Positions 25,600-37,400 of a stretch of 64,000 bases of DNA are shown piece by piece. Numbering within the stretch: position 1 is the stretch's first letter; each line of letters begins with the position of its first letter. The position numbers and the translations under genes are program-made. The stretch lies in NCBI GenBank assembly GCA_004802705.1, contig SGPL01000061.1, forward strand, positions 1-64,000, in the 5' to 3' direction. A model generated the notes under the pieces. It was not told the DNA's origin. It worked only from the letters and a program-made list of their open reading frames with translations, and ran no database searches. This stretch comes from Bondarzewia mesenterica. Lineage: Eukaryota > Basidiomycota > Agaricomycetes > Russulales > Bondarzewiaceae.

Positions 25600-28445
25600 A
25601 ACTCGACGTACACGGCTTAGCCAGCTCGGTATGAGTGGTCATAATGTTTGCCATTCCCAAACCACCCGATTTCATTTGCATAGCATTTTCGGGAAACAGA
25701 AATGCAAAGTATTTTGAACTGGCAGACGTTTCCTGAGTGATCGTATCTACCATTTTTCCCAACCGTCTGGGCCTGGTATGGGGCGCGAGTTGCCCTTACG
25801 GAGAAGACGCAGAAGTCATCGAGCGTCATGGGCACTGGCCATTGAAGAGATTCAGGTTGGGTACCGTTTCCAGTAGCCGCGACAGAAGGGGTGTCCATCC
25901 ATGGCTTAGATGCTTGAGGGAGAAGGGTGTGGTGGCACAGTCGGGGAAGTAATCACTTCAGGTGCTTATTTGACGCTGGCAGCGTCGAAGATAAACTGCA
26001 AAGGGTTAGAAGCATCGGATATGGCAAGAGGGGCAGAGGAGGGGTTAAGATTAGGAGTGAGGCGCTTTGCAGAAGCAACGAGTGGGACGGTGTAGATTCT
26101 AGAGTGTGCCGACTGGGACATTCTTTGCTGTAACTTCAAGCGTTCTTCTCAATATCGAAGGCGACACAGAGTTCGCCCAGTGTGCGTCAGGAACATGAGT
26201 AATGATGTTACGCCCATTAATTGAAAGCATGGATGGGCTTGCAGGTATGCAGAAACCCAAAGGGCCTGGATTTGTAAGTGTTGAATTCGTACAGGACTTG
26301 ATTTGGCGGCGAAAATGAGACGGCCGATCGGACGAGTTTTACGAACGAGGAGTCGAATAGTTACGTTGTAGACCTTGAAGAGTAGGTATGAAGAGGAATT
26401 ACGAGAAAGGCTGAACGAGTCGGAAGCCGCCTGATGGAGAATGAGCGAGACTTGGTGCGATTTAGCACCCGGGCATGTGGTTGAAGAGAAGCGATAGTAT
26501 TTCGGATAGCTGATTATTTCATGACATCTCCGAGACCATTAGCATTGACAGAGAACAAGGTAAAAGCTTGAGCTCTTGAAAAGGAAGCAGGGAAGACGAA
26601 GACGAAGATAGAGGCGTATGTGAGGCCGAAGAGAAAGAAAGACCTAAGAGAAAGTATAATAATACAAAGAAATTCGAGAAGAGATGGGAAGATGAAACGC
26701 CACGTGAATGTGCGTGAGTAGAATCACCTCTTGAGTGTTCCCCCTTACGTTATGCCATGGTGCCCTCCCTAGTGGCCCTGTATTGGCATATTTGAGAAGA
26801 GAATCAAGGTAAAAAGAATGTAAAAACTTGACCTGCGACTTCACATCCATGTCTTCACTGCCGTGACCATCAACATCCGGATTGAGGCGGCGACGGGGAA
26901 CGCATCGGTCCACATCCGCATTTGAAGGCGTGTGCGAACGCCTCATAGTGTGCGCCGAGGCGGCGGGAGCATTAGGTGAAGACAGGATAGTAGAGGGCGG
27001 GTGTGCAGGTGAAGCCGTTGTAACGGCAGAGGAAGCACCCGCATGGGAAGAAATTGAAACATTAGCAAGCTGAGATGCGTTAGGAGACGGAGCAGGCAAT
27101 GGCGATGGAATGGGAAGAAGAGCGTGTCCAAGCGCATTAACGGAAGCCTGAGCCGCCTGTACCTGCGCTTGCTGTAAGGAGATTCGCTGATTCAACTCTT
27201 CGCGGCGAGCGGCGAGGAAGTCGCGATGAGCGTCGGTGTTAACCATGAAAAGGAACATATCAAGGCTGTCGCGTTCAGCCAACAGACGATCGAGAGTACG
27301 GTTGTGAAGGTTGAGCTGGGTAGAAGGAATTATAGCGTTCGAAAGCGCAGTCATGGCCGAACACGTCTGTTTGAACTGTTGGTGAACAGTGTCGATAAGC
27401 TGGCATTGACCCACGAGGACCCGGCTGAAGGACCGCAAGGTGGATTCGACCTGCGAGCGTACTTCGTTCAATTGGGTTTGAAGATCGCGAGAGCCCGAGG
27501 AAAGGTTGCTGGCGGAGGTGGAGAGATAGGCGGGGTTTGAGGGGACCCCAGCCTTGTTGACAAAGAAAAGTAGAAGGGGTGAAGAGGTGTTGACGAGGCA
27601 GGAAAGAGCTGGAGTAGAAAAAGCATTGAATGGGTCGGTGATGAGCCGAGAGGTAGAGGCCCAATCATTGAGGACGACGCAGTAGACGTCACCGTCCATC
27701 TCAAGTCGACTATGCGCGACGACGCTGCCATAGGATCTCTGGATATATTGGTCTAGATAGCTGCGAGCATTCTGAATGTCGCGGCATCCGGTTATCGCGA
27801 CTTCCAGGCCGTATCGGGGTTGGATGAATCGAGTTTGGTGGGCAGGATACGTGCGACGGTCGAAGATAGGAGGGTTGGTGATGAGGGCGGTGACGTCGTT
27901 AAAATCGACGAGGTCAAATACTACTCGGTTATTTGTTTTGTTGATGTGGTTTCCTTGGGTCTCGAAGCCCTTGGATGCGAGGTAGTTGTCGAGTTTGGGA
28001 AGGAGTTGACGGCAATGGTCGGGATTGTCGCCCTGAAAGAAAATGCGGCGTGAACGATCGTACCCGTGCGCTATCTCCCATTTCGCCCAGCAACCCTGTA
28101 TCCCATTTCTAATTCTCCTACAACATCCAGAATGTCCGCGCGGGGACTTGAATGAAGTTCAGGAGGAAGAGAGACAAAGGCGAAATCGACCGAGCTCCTA
28201 GTGTCGATAGGGGTTACTTGCAAAGGCGGTAACGGGGATGACGGATGATTGTCATTGTAGTCAACGATGATGCTCTTGAGGTGGTTGGCAGCAGAGAGGG
28301 GAGAAGAACGGTCAAGGCCGCCGACGATCAGTTCGACCCCGGCTGCTAAGGCGCCTGATTGAGTCTCACTTTGGGGTGGGAAAGTGGACCGGGAATGAGG
28401 AATATCAGGTTCTCTGACAGGCGGGAGTACGTATGAAGAAGACAT
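25600..28445 (-). mobile_element. decayed LINE-like retroelement
   Basis: The region reads on the minus strand. From 28445 the first frame (MSSSYVLPPVREPD ...) continues after a one-base shift near 28070-28085 into the long frame ending about 26644. Together they make an ORF1-like protein of ~590 residues: a globular part (YDRSRRIFFQGDNPDHC, FDRRTYPAHQTRFIQPRYG, SRLEMDGDVYCVVLNDW) followed by coiled-coil segments (LQTQLNEVRSQVESTLRSF) and a Ser/Pro-rich tail. Downstream, from about 26570, FSVNANGLGD and SAIRNTIASLQPHARVLN resemble the start of an AP-type endonuclease, interrupted by stops. No reverse transcriptase is seen. Similar ORFs are, from memory, abundant in agaric genomes. Boundaries are approximate, and no target-site duplication or poly-A tail was found. 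Confidence 0.55.
26644..28445 (-). pseudogene. ORF1-like coiled-coil protein of retroelement, one frameshift
   Basis: Two overlapping frames (28445-28071, and about 28085-26644) give one continuous protein if one base is added or lost near 28070-28085. Frame 1 reads ELEMGYRVAG, and the next frame continues KWEIAHGYDRSRRIFFQG. The C-terminal half has heptad-like Leu patterns (TLDRLLAERDSLDMFLF, REELNQRISLQQAQVQAAQA). No RRM or zinc knuckle is obvious. Apart from the shift the frame is remarkably intact, so the copy may be young. A domesticated host gene is the alternative. Confidence 0.5.
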
Positions 28446-28483
28446 TAGTCGTCAAGAATAAGGGTAGATTAAGCAAACATAAT

Positions 28484-28516
28484 ATCGTCGTGGTCGTCGT
28501 GGTCGTGGTCGTGCTC
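28484..28516. repeat. short GTC/GTG trinucleotide tract
   Basis: An imperfect run of cgtcgtggtcgtcgtggtcg units lies between the retroelement and MTG2. It is simple low-complexity sequence. Confidence 0.8.
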
Positions 28517-28633
28517 ACCGAGCCTCACCCCACTCTCGTAAAAGGTAACACGTACATAATCGACGGTCACGAGCGGTCACGCACGAATGGTTTCGTAAGG
28601 ACCTGGTACCAGCGCGACACCCTCGGGTTCTGC

Positions 28634-30466
28634 ATGTTCCCAGTCAGATTCACCTCCAACCGCTGCAGTTTTCGGGCGGCTCAGCAACATGCACTCATAC
28701 AAAATTATCGACGGTCGCGCATCTACTCTCGGAGCTATTCTTCCTTGCCCTGGACGGAGTCGGCAGACGCATCGACCTCTACAGAACGCGAAATCGAAGA
28801 ACAGGAGTTGAGAGACGCGCTCTTCCGAAAGAGGAAGACGGACTGGAAGCGAAGACAAGGAGTGAGTCCTCGCTTTGTACTCGTTATTCTTATGCAGTCC
28901 CAACAGGGGGAGCTACCTGCAGGGACAAACTTTTCTTGATCATCTGATTGTCAATATTCGTGCAGGTACGTCGCATTGCTTTGAGCTCAAACACAACCCC
29001 TTTATCGCAGGACAGGTAATGGTGGGGACGGCTGCGTTGCTTTTCATCGAGAAAAGTTCGTGCCCTACGGACCTCCATCTGGCGGAAACGGCGGTCGCGG
29101 GGGAGACGTATATATTCTTCCAACACCCCATTTAACCACTCTTTCTTCCGTCAGCAAGCGGATCCGCGGCGAAGCCGGAGGCAATGGGCAGGGGACCTGG
29201 ATGAACGGCAAGAATGGTGCACCACTAGTGATCAAGGTCCCCCTTGGGACGGTCGTGCGCGAACTCGCCCGTGACGACCCACGGAGAGCAAAAGATGAGT
29301 GGGAGTCAGAAGCGGAAGGCTACGAAGGATTGGATAGGGAGGAGAGGAGAAAGAAGTGGCGAGAGCGGAGATGGATGCATTATCCCTTGTATGAGGATGA
29401 TAACGTGGAACGATCGGCGTTCAAGGAGTCCGAGCGAGACCTGCTCAAGGCAGAGCGGGAGATGCGGATCATGCGGAGGCAGAGAGACCTGCAACCTCTC
29501 CAACTTGATTTTGACAAGATGCAAGGCTCAGAGTTGCCACTGGATGCTCCTCTTGGTCAGGGCCGACATGAGTATCTTGGACAGCTCGTGGCGTCGGGCG
29601 GAGTGGGCGGCTACGGTAACCCTCATTTCCTTTCGACAACAAATCGCTCGCCTAAATTTGCAACGCGTGGTTACGATGGCGAGCGCGTGACGCTCGAGCT
29701 CGAGCTCAAGCTCCTGGCTGACGTTGGGCTCGTGGGCATGCCGAATGCGGGGAAGAGCACGCTGTTGCGGGCGCTGACAGGTGGACGGGCAAAGAGTGAA
29801 GTCGCCAGTTACGCGTTCACAACGCTGAACCCCGTGGTTGGCGTTGTGCGGGTCGCGGAGGATGGGTCGTTCGTGGGCGGTGGACAGCAGATGGTGCATG
29901 ATGAGACCTGGGTGGAGGAAAAGCGCGAGCTTGAGCTCATGGAGAGCGGTGCGTATGCGGATGCACGGACTAGGAACCAAGTCAAGCTAGATGAAGAGGA
30001 TGCCGATGACTTTGGGATGGTCGAAACTTTTCGCTTTACGATCGCAGACAATCCTGGACTCATCTCTCAGGCTTCGGAAAACGTTGGCCTCGGACATTCT
30101 TTCCTGCGGTCTATGGAGCGTTCCCTTGCTCTGGTCTATGTCGTCGATTTCTCAAACCCAGCGCCCTGGGACGAGGTTCGAGTCCTTCGCGACGAGTTGG
30201 AGAAGTACAAGCCTGGCATGAGTAAGCAAGCTCGAATGGTCATCGCTAACAAAGCCGATTTGCTAGGTGGTTCAGGAGATGCGAAAGAGGTTGAACTCGC
30301 ATGGCAGAAGCTAAATTATCTAGAGGAATTTGTGCAGCGGGAGATGAGCCATGATGGGCGGACTCTGGAGGTTGTGCCGACTTCTGGCAAGTACAGTCAA
30401 AACTTGAAAAAGGTGGTTCGGTCNATGCAAAGCTATGTCGAGGAGGCNAGGATCAGCTCCTCGTGA
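28634..30466 (+). CDS. MTG2: mitochondrial Obg-type GTPase Mtg2
   Basis: Exons 28634-28861, 28923-28965 and 29016-30466 join in phase to 573 residues. Mtg2/ObgH proteins act in assembly of the large mitochondrial ribosomal subunit. The N-terminus (MFPVRFTSNRCSFRAAQQ) is Arg-rich and free of acidic residues, fitting a mitochondrial presequence. The Obg fold follows with its glycine-rich signature split over intron 2 (IRAGNGGDGCVAFHREKF, YGPPSGGNGGRGGD). The G domain has GMPNAGKSTLLRALT (G1), IADNPGLI (G3), NKADLL (G4) and VPTSGK (G5). A charged insertion of ~90 residues (WESEAEGYEGLDREERRKKW ...) sits in the Obg fold, and a second acidic insertion precedes the G3 motif. Both are typical of fungal homologues. 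Confidence 0.9.
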
Positions 30467-31407
30467 AATATGTAAGCCTTGCCACCTCCATATTGGCTCG
30501 TGGTGTTTATTGTTCTCTGCATTCAGCACAGCGTCGACAAATATTTTCCTTGTCACGTAGCACCCATCATTATTGCATATTGTACCATATCCATTTTTCG
30601 ACACGAATGCGCTATCTTGANAAATACGTGGGTCATGCGAACGTCCCTTTTCATGGCTTTNGGGGTGGTGAAGGGTATTGAATACCTTCTACAAAAGTAT
30701 GCGTGGGAATGGCTGGGACACGTTCTTCAACCGTCATCCAGCTTCCAGAACAGGAGCTTGTCCTTATCGTTGCGGCCACAGGCGGCCACCCGTCGTGCAT
30801 AGCTTGGGAATCGCTCACTCTAGTCGGTTTCCAACGCCTTGGTATGATTTTTCTCATGCNTATAACCCATACTCATGCCGTGCTCGATTCTCAGATTGGC
30901 GCGTTGAGGTCAGAACTTGTGGTGACTGTCCAANCTGCTGAGAGCCGAAACCATGTCGAGGATCAAATTTCAAAACTGAACTTCTGACTGTAGCGGTGCC
31001 TATCTTCCAAATATTANCCCCACGGAGCTCGTATGACGCTGCTAACCTAATAGCGCCCCTTTCAGCCTTTCCTTGGGATGCACGTGTGCCCTTCTCGTCC
31101 AATGAGAACGCGTTGTTATGGTCGTATGCGAAATAATGGACATCAGGGCTGAGTATCGCCGTGTGGGATCGCACGTTTTGTGTGCACACGAGCACTCCTT
31201 AGCATGGCCCCTGCAATCCCCTCATTTCATTTTCTCTCGTGCTCCTTCCCGACTTGACTAGATTCATCTGAACTCGGTCTTAAGTCTCGCATCCTATCAT
31301 GTCCCNAGCCCATCTCCCTTTCCCCCTTCACTCTCTTCACCTGGTCCCTGTCCTGTTGCCATCTTCTGCCTGCTAGCAAACATCTCCAGCAACTCGCCCA
31401 GTCAACT
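30467..31407. other. intergenic with one doubtful small frame
   Basis: About 940 bp between MTG2 and the bHLH gene. Apart from the short frame listed at 30703-30987 I see no supported gene. CT-rich sequence precedes 31408. Confidence 0.4.
30703..30987 (+). CDS. possible small hypothetical protein
   Basis: A 94-codon frame with a well-formed hydrophobic core (VIQLPEQELVLIVAATGGHP, then WESLTLVGFQRL) that looks more protein-like than its neighbours. A possible donor GTATGA follows FQRL. No family is recognised and the complete exon structure is unclear. It could be part of a small gene or chance. Confidence 0.25.
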   Translation: MGMAGTRSSTVIQLPEQELVLIVAATGGHPSCIAWESLTLVGFQRLGMIFLMXITHTHAVLDSQIGALRSELVVTVQXAESRNHVEDQISKLNF

Positions 31408-32694
31408 ATGGACCGCTCTACGAAGAACGTCATACCCTATGCTGGGACCTGCAATCCCCCTCGTCGTGTCAAACGATCCCGAACGACAGAATCCGAGAGA
31501 CCGCCGTCCATTCTCCCCGCNGCCGTACCCGCCAGAAGTCCGTCAGCAGCAGAGATGCTAGGGGGTGCTGACGAAGAACCAGAGGCACCTGCCGCAGCTC
31601 ACCCAAAGCGCCGTGGCCGCAGGCCGTCCACTTTATCGCGCGCCGCTCGCGAGTCGATTCGCAGGCAAAACCATTCGAGGATCGAGAAGGCTAGACGGAC
31701 GAAGATTAACGACATGCTCGCTACCCTACGCGAGCTCGTTCAAGCTGGTATCAGACAAGGAGACGTAGCTGAGGACGACGACGAAGACGAGGATGACGAC
31801 GAGGATGAGTATTTGGAGGGGAAGAAGAAGCGGAGAGAGAAAAGGCAGGATNGGAAGGAGAAGGAGTTCAAGTTGGAGGTGCTGGAGAAGACCGTTGCAT
31901 ATGTCAAGGGGCTCAAGGAAAAGGTCAGGCTTCTCGAGGAGACGCNTTGCGCTAAGTGCACCACGCGGGCAGATAACTTTCCACAACNCCAACCGAGTCG
32001 GAAGAGGAAGCGCGTCGAGGAGGACGAGGATGAAGACGAGTCTATCCAAGACATCGAGGTCGATCTGTCTTCGCGTTCACTCGCCGACAAAGTCAGCTTG
32101 GATCGCGGCGAGGATTATCAGTATGAGAAGGGAGCTAAACCNCTGAGGGGATCGAAATACACGTTTTGTCTATCAACTCCACCTNTCCCACCCTCNACTC
32201 ATACGACCCGTCTGCCTTCCATCTCCTCATGGCTCTCCGCATCCGGCTCCGACCCGTCTTCCTTATCATCCGACGTTCAACGCCCTTCTCAGCTCCCCAC
32301 GCCGCCNACATCGACTGTCATTCAACCGATCGCCAGTCCGCAGATCCCACCGACGCTCACGCTGGACCTTCCGCCTCCAAGCGCCCTTGCCCAGTCTTTC
32401 ATTACCGCCGCACGGGCGCGGTCAAANCTCGACGCGGCNANTTTNTTGNCAGTCAGAAGNCCGCGCTCATCGCCGTGGACACCAGAAGACGAATCTGCCG
32501 CGTCGTTGTTGNTGCAGATCAAGTCATTAACGTCNCCGACGGNGGCGAGGGTAGCCGGCGCGCCGNTTCTGCGCGCGGCTGACAGGTACGTGGAGTTGGA
32601 TGAGGGGAGGGAGTATCGTGTACAGACCCCGGCTTCGTTGTTGGGGATGAAGGTAGCGAGGCCCCATGGATCTGGAGACGACAAGAGGCGGTAG
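31408..32694 (+). CDS. bHLH transcription factor with long acidic loop
   Basis: A single-exon frame of 428 residues. The basic helix-loop-helix region has RRQNHSRIEKARRTKINDML (basic region and helix 1; the H-E-R pattern is kept as H-x3-E-x3-R), then ATLRELVQ. Helix 2 (FKLEVLEKTVAYVKGLKEKV) comes only after about 50 residues, so the loop is several times longer than usual. It is filled with Asp/Glu runs followed by Lys/Arg (DEDEDDDEDEYLEGKKKRRE). A Leu-rich extension follows helix 2 (VRLLEE). The rest is Ser/Pro-rich with acidic patches (VEEDEDEDESIQDIEVD). Such factors bind E-box DNA as dimers in the nucleus; the target here is unknown. N's affect about a dozen residues. The family could be the fungal Ino4/Cbf1/Pho4-like group, not resolvable by eye. 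Confidence 0.82.
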   Translation: MDRSTKNVIPYAGTCNPPRRVKRSRTTESERPPSILPXAVPARSPSAAEMLGGADEEPEAPAAAHPKRRGRRPSTLSRAARESIRRQNHSRIEKARRTKINDMLATLRELVQAGIRQGDVAEDDDEDEDDDEDEYLEGKKKRREKRQDXKEKEFKLEVLEKTVAYVKGLKEKVRLLEETXCAKCTTRADNFPQXQPSRKRKRVEEDEDEDESIQDIEVDLSSRSLADKVSLDRGEDYQYEKGAKXLRGSKYTFCLSTPPXPPXTHTTRLPSISSWLSASGSDPSSLSSDVQRPSQLPTPXTSTVIQPIASPQIPPTLTLDLPPPSALAQSFITAARARSXLDAXXXLXVRXPRSSPWTPEDESAASLLXQIKSLTXPTXARVAGAPXLRAADRYVELDEGREYRVQTPASLLGMKVARPHGSGDDKRR

Positions 32695-34490
32695 GAAAAC
32701 TGGACTGATGNGTTTGCATGTTCGATCTTGGCTATACAGGCTGCGACNGCCAATGGTTGTTCNTCTCATNGCATAGACGTGTTATGGTTTTGGTCCTCTC
32801 CCTTAGGCTTGTATGTACCATCAAANACCATTTGTTCCTGTGATGATANTATACTAGTGAGCGACGACGTTGATGTGTATCTTTTCGTGACACCAGATTT
32901 AAAATGTACAGCTATCTCATGNAACTGTTGAAGCAATAAANTTGTCAACACGCTCAACAACTTACCTACTATGCTGTCTTGACTGAGCCCTAGTNCTCTC
33001 CAGCGACTGAGGCAGTGGGAAGTAGCAGGTCTCGCGCGCCCAAAACAAATTGCAAAGCGCAAGATATGTNTCCGATAGGCCCAGTCAAACTGGCTTGATT
33101 CGCCGCNGGCAATGGAGCTGCAACTNTTCCAGTCGATGCNTCAGCGGCAACATAGCGAGCACGCACCATTACCCGTCACTTTAAAGTACACGCAGATTCT
33201 CCTGGTTTCGACGATGCCCCTCGGTAAAGGAAGCGCACTCCGCACAGATGCCGCATCTGACATCAGCCAGGAACTGCGACATATGTTGGCAGGCACTCGG
33301 ACCAAGTGAATGCTATTGGACACGATGATGGCTTTGAGGCCTCGAGGTTTCTGCATGGTTGAAGGTAAAGTGCGGATCTGTGTCACTATTTCGTCAGAAA
33401 AAGACGGAAAAAACCCGGTGCTTCATTGGACTTGACGGTAACTCGTGGAGTCAGAAAAAAGGGAAGCCAATTGAAGATGCTGGAGTTGGCAGATGCATGT
33501 CGCTATCATCAGCTATCATCCACTACCACTGACTTACTCACAGTACATGCTTCAGTCAGGCAATCGGTGGCAATCGTGAGCTTAATTGCCGCCAAGGCTA
33601 ATACAAGCTTTTTGATGCTTCTGGGCACGATGCAGGTGTACAAGTTCCCCCTGAGAATACTTTATCGATGAGTCTCTGCGTGGAGGATATTTTACAATTT
33701 CCGACCTTTGAGGGGGGTGGGGAATTAACTACATGTCGCGGATGTTTATCCAGGAGTTTGGACCCTTAAGAATGCGAGCGCACCTTCGATTTCCCGACCT
33801 CGAGAGGAGTGGAATTAGTAAGAGGACCGGAATACAAGAAGGCGTCCCCGAGGCCTGAAGTAGACCATGGAACAGTGAGCCTTCTCAACTTACGGTTTCT
33901 AAAATGGCGCGGAGCAGCACCAAGCAGGAAGCACGAGGAATTATACAGGTCCCCGATAACGCCGCTGAGTGTTCTTTAATCTCAATACAGTGGATCGTCT
34001 TTCGGTTTTGGGAAGAAGAAGTATCATTGTCAGGGTCTCCAATGGCACGATTGCACCCGTGACACCAACAAACGGTGAGCACTGTTTACTTGGGATCAGT
34101 ACTGCTAACATTCCAGATAACGGACTTAAGTAGTAGGATCTTGCCTTCAAATCTGTTGAAACCCGAGGATGAGTTGAATAACCGACGCCGCTGTGCGCCC
34201 AATAACTGTCAGCAATAGTTTTCGAGATATTTGAGTTGAAAAAGGGCAGGTCAAAACTAAGGTTTGGTGAGCCAATCAAAAGCCAATCAGTCACAGCTGA
34301 TGACATAAAAAAAGCTATATGATATGAAGAGGTTCCTGGGGTCCCTCATCCATACTGCATTGGATATGACCAGCTCGGTCGACGAGCGGCCCAATCCACT
34401 ATCCTCCTTTCCCCACCGTTGTTGTCGCTGCCAACATCAAACGACGAATTTGGAGTTTGGATCAGATATTTTTGGTGGTAAAGCCTCCAC
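32695..34490. other. long intergenic region, no gene recognised
   Basis: Nearly 1.8 kb upstream of the Zn2Cys6 gene. The short frames (minus 32766-33062, minus 33141-33386, minus 33941-34306) show no family motif or consistent exon pattern. It may hold a long promoter for the regulator, or degraded sequence. Confidence 0.35.
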
Positions 34491-37400
34491 ATGGACGACA
34501 ACACACCGTCTGAAGACGGCACGAACACTCTAGCGCCAGCCACCCCGCAACTTCAGTCTTCGACCAATCCCAAGTTTTCTAGCGGCTCGTCTGTATTTAC
34601 GTTTTGTCTCCCAATTTAATTCTAACTTGTTTCATATTCTCCTCACGAAGACACATCCGTTCTCGAATTACGGTGGTTTGTGCGGAGGTGAGTTTCTATA
34701 TTTTACTTCAAGAGCTGTGTCGGCTCACTATCCTGCAGTGCAAGCGCTTGAAGCTCAAATGCGATAGAAGAAACCCTTGCGGTTCGTGTCTGAAGCGCGA
34801 CACCGTTCATAGATGTCAATACTCGGCGGCTGCAGCAGAAAAAATGTGCGTGGCCTTTCTCTGTTTTTGCCTCCGTTGTGGGTGGATTATGAACGGGACG
34901 TGCCGACTACAAGCATTGGGCTGTCACTATGGTTGTTTTCCAATGAGCCTCTCCGCTACCGCGGCCTCCTCTCATCGCGCTGAGTGTTATGGCTATCTAT
35001 GCCTTACGCGTGCGAGGTCCATAATTGACGGCTTGTTCTCGTCGGTTTTTTGACGGACATCATTACCGAGCTATCTCACTCCTATAGGAATTGACAGGCG
35101 TTTTGGGTACCTCGCGGATCTTAGGTCACAGCCTTTCCATCCGCGATTTTCTCGCAATGACCTGCGTACTACTATCCATTTCATTGTACTATGTACTCAT
35201 GAGGCCTTTTCGATTTTACAGAGATGTACAATCGCTGCACAATCGTCTACAGCTCGTCGAATCACAGATGGCGCAAATTATAGCAGGCGGACTGCGACTG
35301 ACGCAGTCCGCTCCTGTCAATTGCCCATCCGATAGCCTGCCATTCCCTCACAACGACCGCGCAATCCTTGCTACCGGCAACTCAGGATCTTCTATCACCA
35401 TTTCTCTTGACGAAGTCGCCGCTTTATGGTTGGAGCACATCGACCTGCCTCAGGCGGTGTTCCCGGACACCCCTTTTCCCTCGTCGTCCCACATGCAGTT
35501 AGAGCCGGCAGGCGTTGCAAATGATCAACCTCCGCCGGCAGCACTGCTCCCTCCTCTCAACCTATATTATCCACCATCAAGCTCTAAACCATGCGTCTCG
35601 CCTGCTCTAGTTGCTCTTTTGCCTTCTGCTCAGTCGACACGATCTCGGATTGCTACTGCCATCGCGGAGACTATGCGCATGCATCCCTGCTTCAATATGA
35701 AGCATTTTCGGTCCCGGTTGGATGCGATGTTTGCTTGGGCGAAAGAGAACGAGGCTCAACCACTGTCGATCTCGGGCCCTAGCAGCAGCGCGAATGACAA
35801 GGCGGAGCTCGCGCGGTCAATATTCTTCGGCAAGCCACTCTCGCCGTCCTCTGCATCTTCGTTACCGAAGCCCCCTCCCACGTTGTCGTTCTTCGCTTCT
35901 GCGACAGCAGCGTATGCGTTAGGGGTCTTGGCATGCAAGGAGAACGAGGCTGTCAGCGACGCCGAGATGTCTAAGAGTGCGGCGAAACCTTCTCGGACCG
36001 AGGACGGACGGCCTGCAACTGTCCCTTCGAGATCGGCTGCATGGCAAAAGTGCACTCCTGGTGGGCTATTCGCGCTCTCGCAGCAAGCCTTGTCGGTGTT
36101 CGAGATGTCGCAAACTTACGATCTGGATTCTTTGGTGGCAATGATCTTGCATATCCTGTTCCTCTTGCACGGTGGAAAGTCTAGGATATCGCATCTCGTG
36201 TTTCCCTTGGTGGGCAAGATGGTTAATATCGCGTTCATGATGGGACTAGCCACGGACCCGGATGAGTTCACAGGCAAGTACAGCCTATTTGATGCGGAGA
36301 TGCGGAGGCGGGTTTGGTGGGATGTTGTCTTCTATGATGTGTAAGTTCCTACTTCCTTTATGTCTTCCAATCTGCTTTTTGCACAGGGCTGACCGATTTG
36401 CGAAGATTCGTCGCGGATTGTACGGGGCATTCGCCTCTTATCCAGGATAACACCTACACGACCAAGATGCCTGCGGATGTCGATGAGGAGCAGTTCACAC
36501 CTGCGTCGATTTCCCTGCCCGTACCCGTTCCCCGAGGCGCCGGCGGGGATCCGAGCGAGGTAGGCTTCGGATATTTCATTCAGAAGTGCCGGTACGTGCC
36601 ACATTCCCTTCGGATGATTCGATTCATAGGACGAGTTGGTGGCCTTTCCTCCAGGCTGGCGCAATTGGTGAAGAATGTGAAAAAACGGCAATTCAAGGAT
36701 CCGCTCCGGGAAGATGCTTCGCTGGAGTCATCACTGCAGCAAGCCGAGGAATTCGAGAGCGAAGTCAAGAAATGGCTGTCTGACCTTCCGCGAGTGTATC
36801 GTCTGGACTTGGATCTTGACAGTGCCAGTGATCCCTCTCTTCCTTCGTCCACCGCACGGCCTATTTTTGTCTCTCCCAGCTTGCGGGCTCAGCGATGCGA
36901 GTTGGCCATCCTCGCCAACCGTCTCGTCCTCAAGGTCTCCCTTCCGTTCCTCAAGTCTTGCGCTGATCCTGCATCCGAGATTTGTCCCAGACGAATCGTG
37001 TCAAGCATCATCGATGCCTCACATACTATTATTCAGGCCGCTCGCGTGCTGCATGATACATGGAAGCAGATGCGGCCCGCTGCATTTGCCTTCTACTCTT
37101 TTGGTAGGACGCTGTTTGACGCGTCGGTCATGGCAGCGTGCGCGGTCATCTCCCATCCCACGGGCGTATCGTCAGGTGTCGCATTGTCCGACGTGGACGT
37201 CGCGCTGGAGATCATGAAGGATCCGAAGGTGGCTACAGGCGCGACGAAGGATGGTGATTCGGAAAAATGCAGCGAAGCGGTTAAGGTCCTAGAAATGCTG
37301 AAGACCAAGGCAGATGGCGTACGCCGAGGCGATCCGATGGCGTCGATGGGTCCTGCGTATCTCGCAGGCATGAAGAGGAAGCGTTCGGAGGTGGAAGATG

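Noticed and set aside
27226..28053. Plus-strand frames over the retroelement
   Set aside because: They are mirror frames of the well-supported minus-strand coiled-coil ORF and show no motif.
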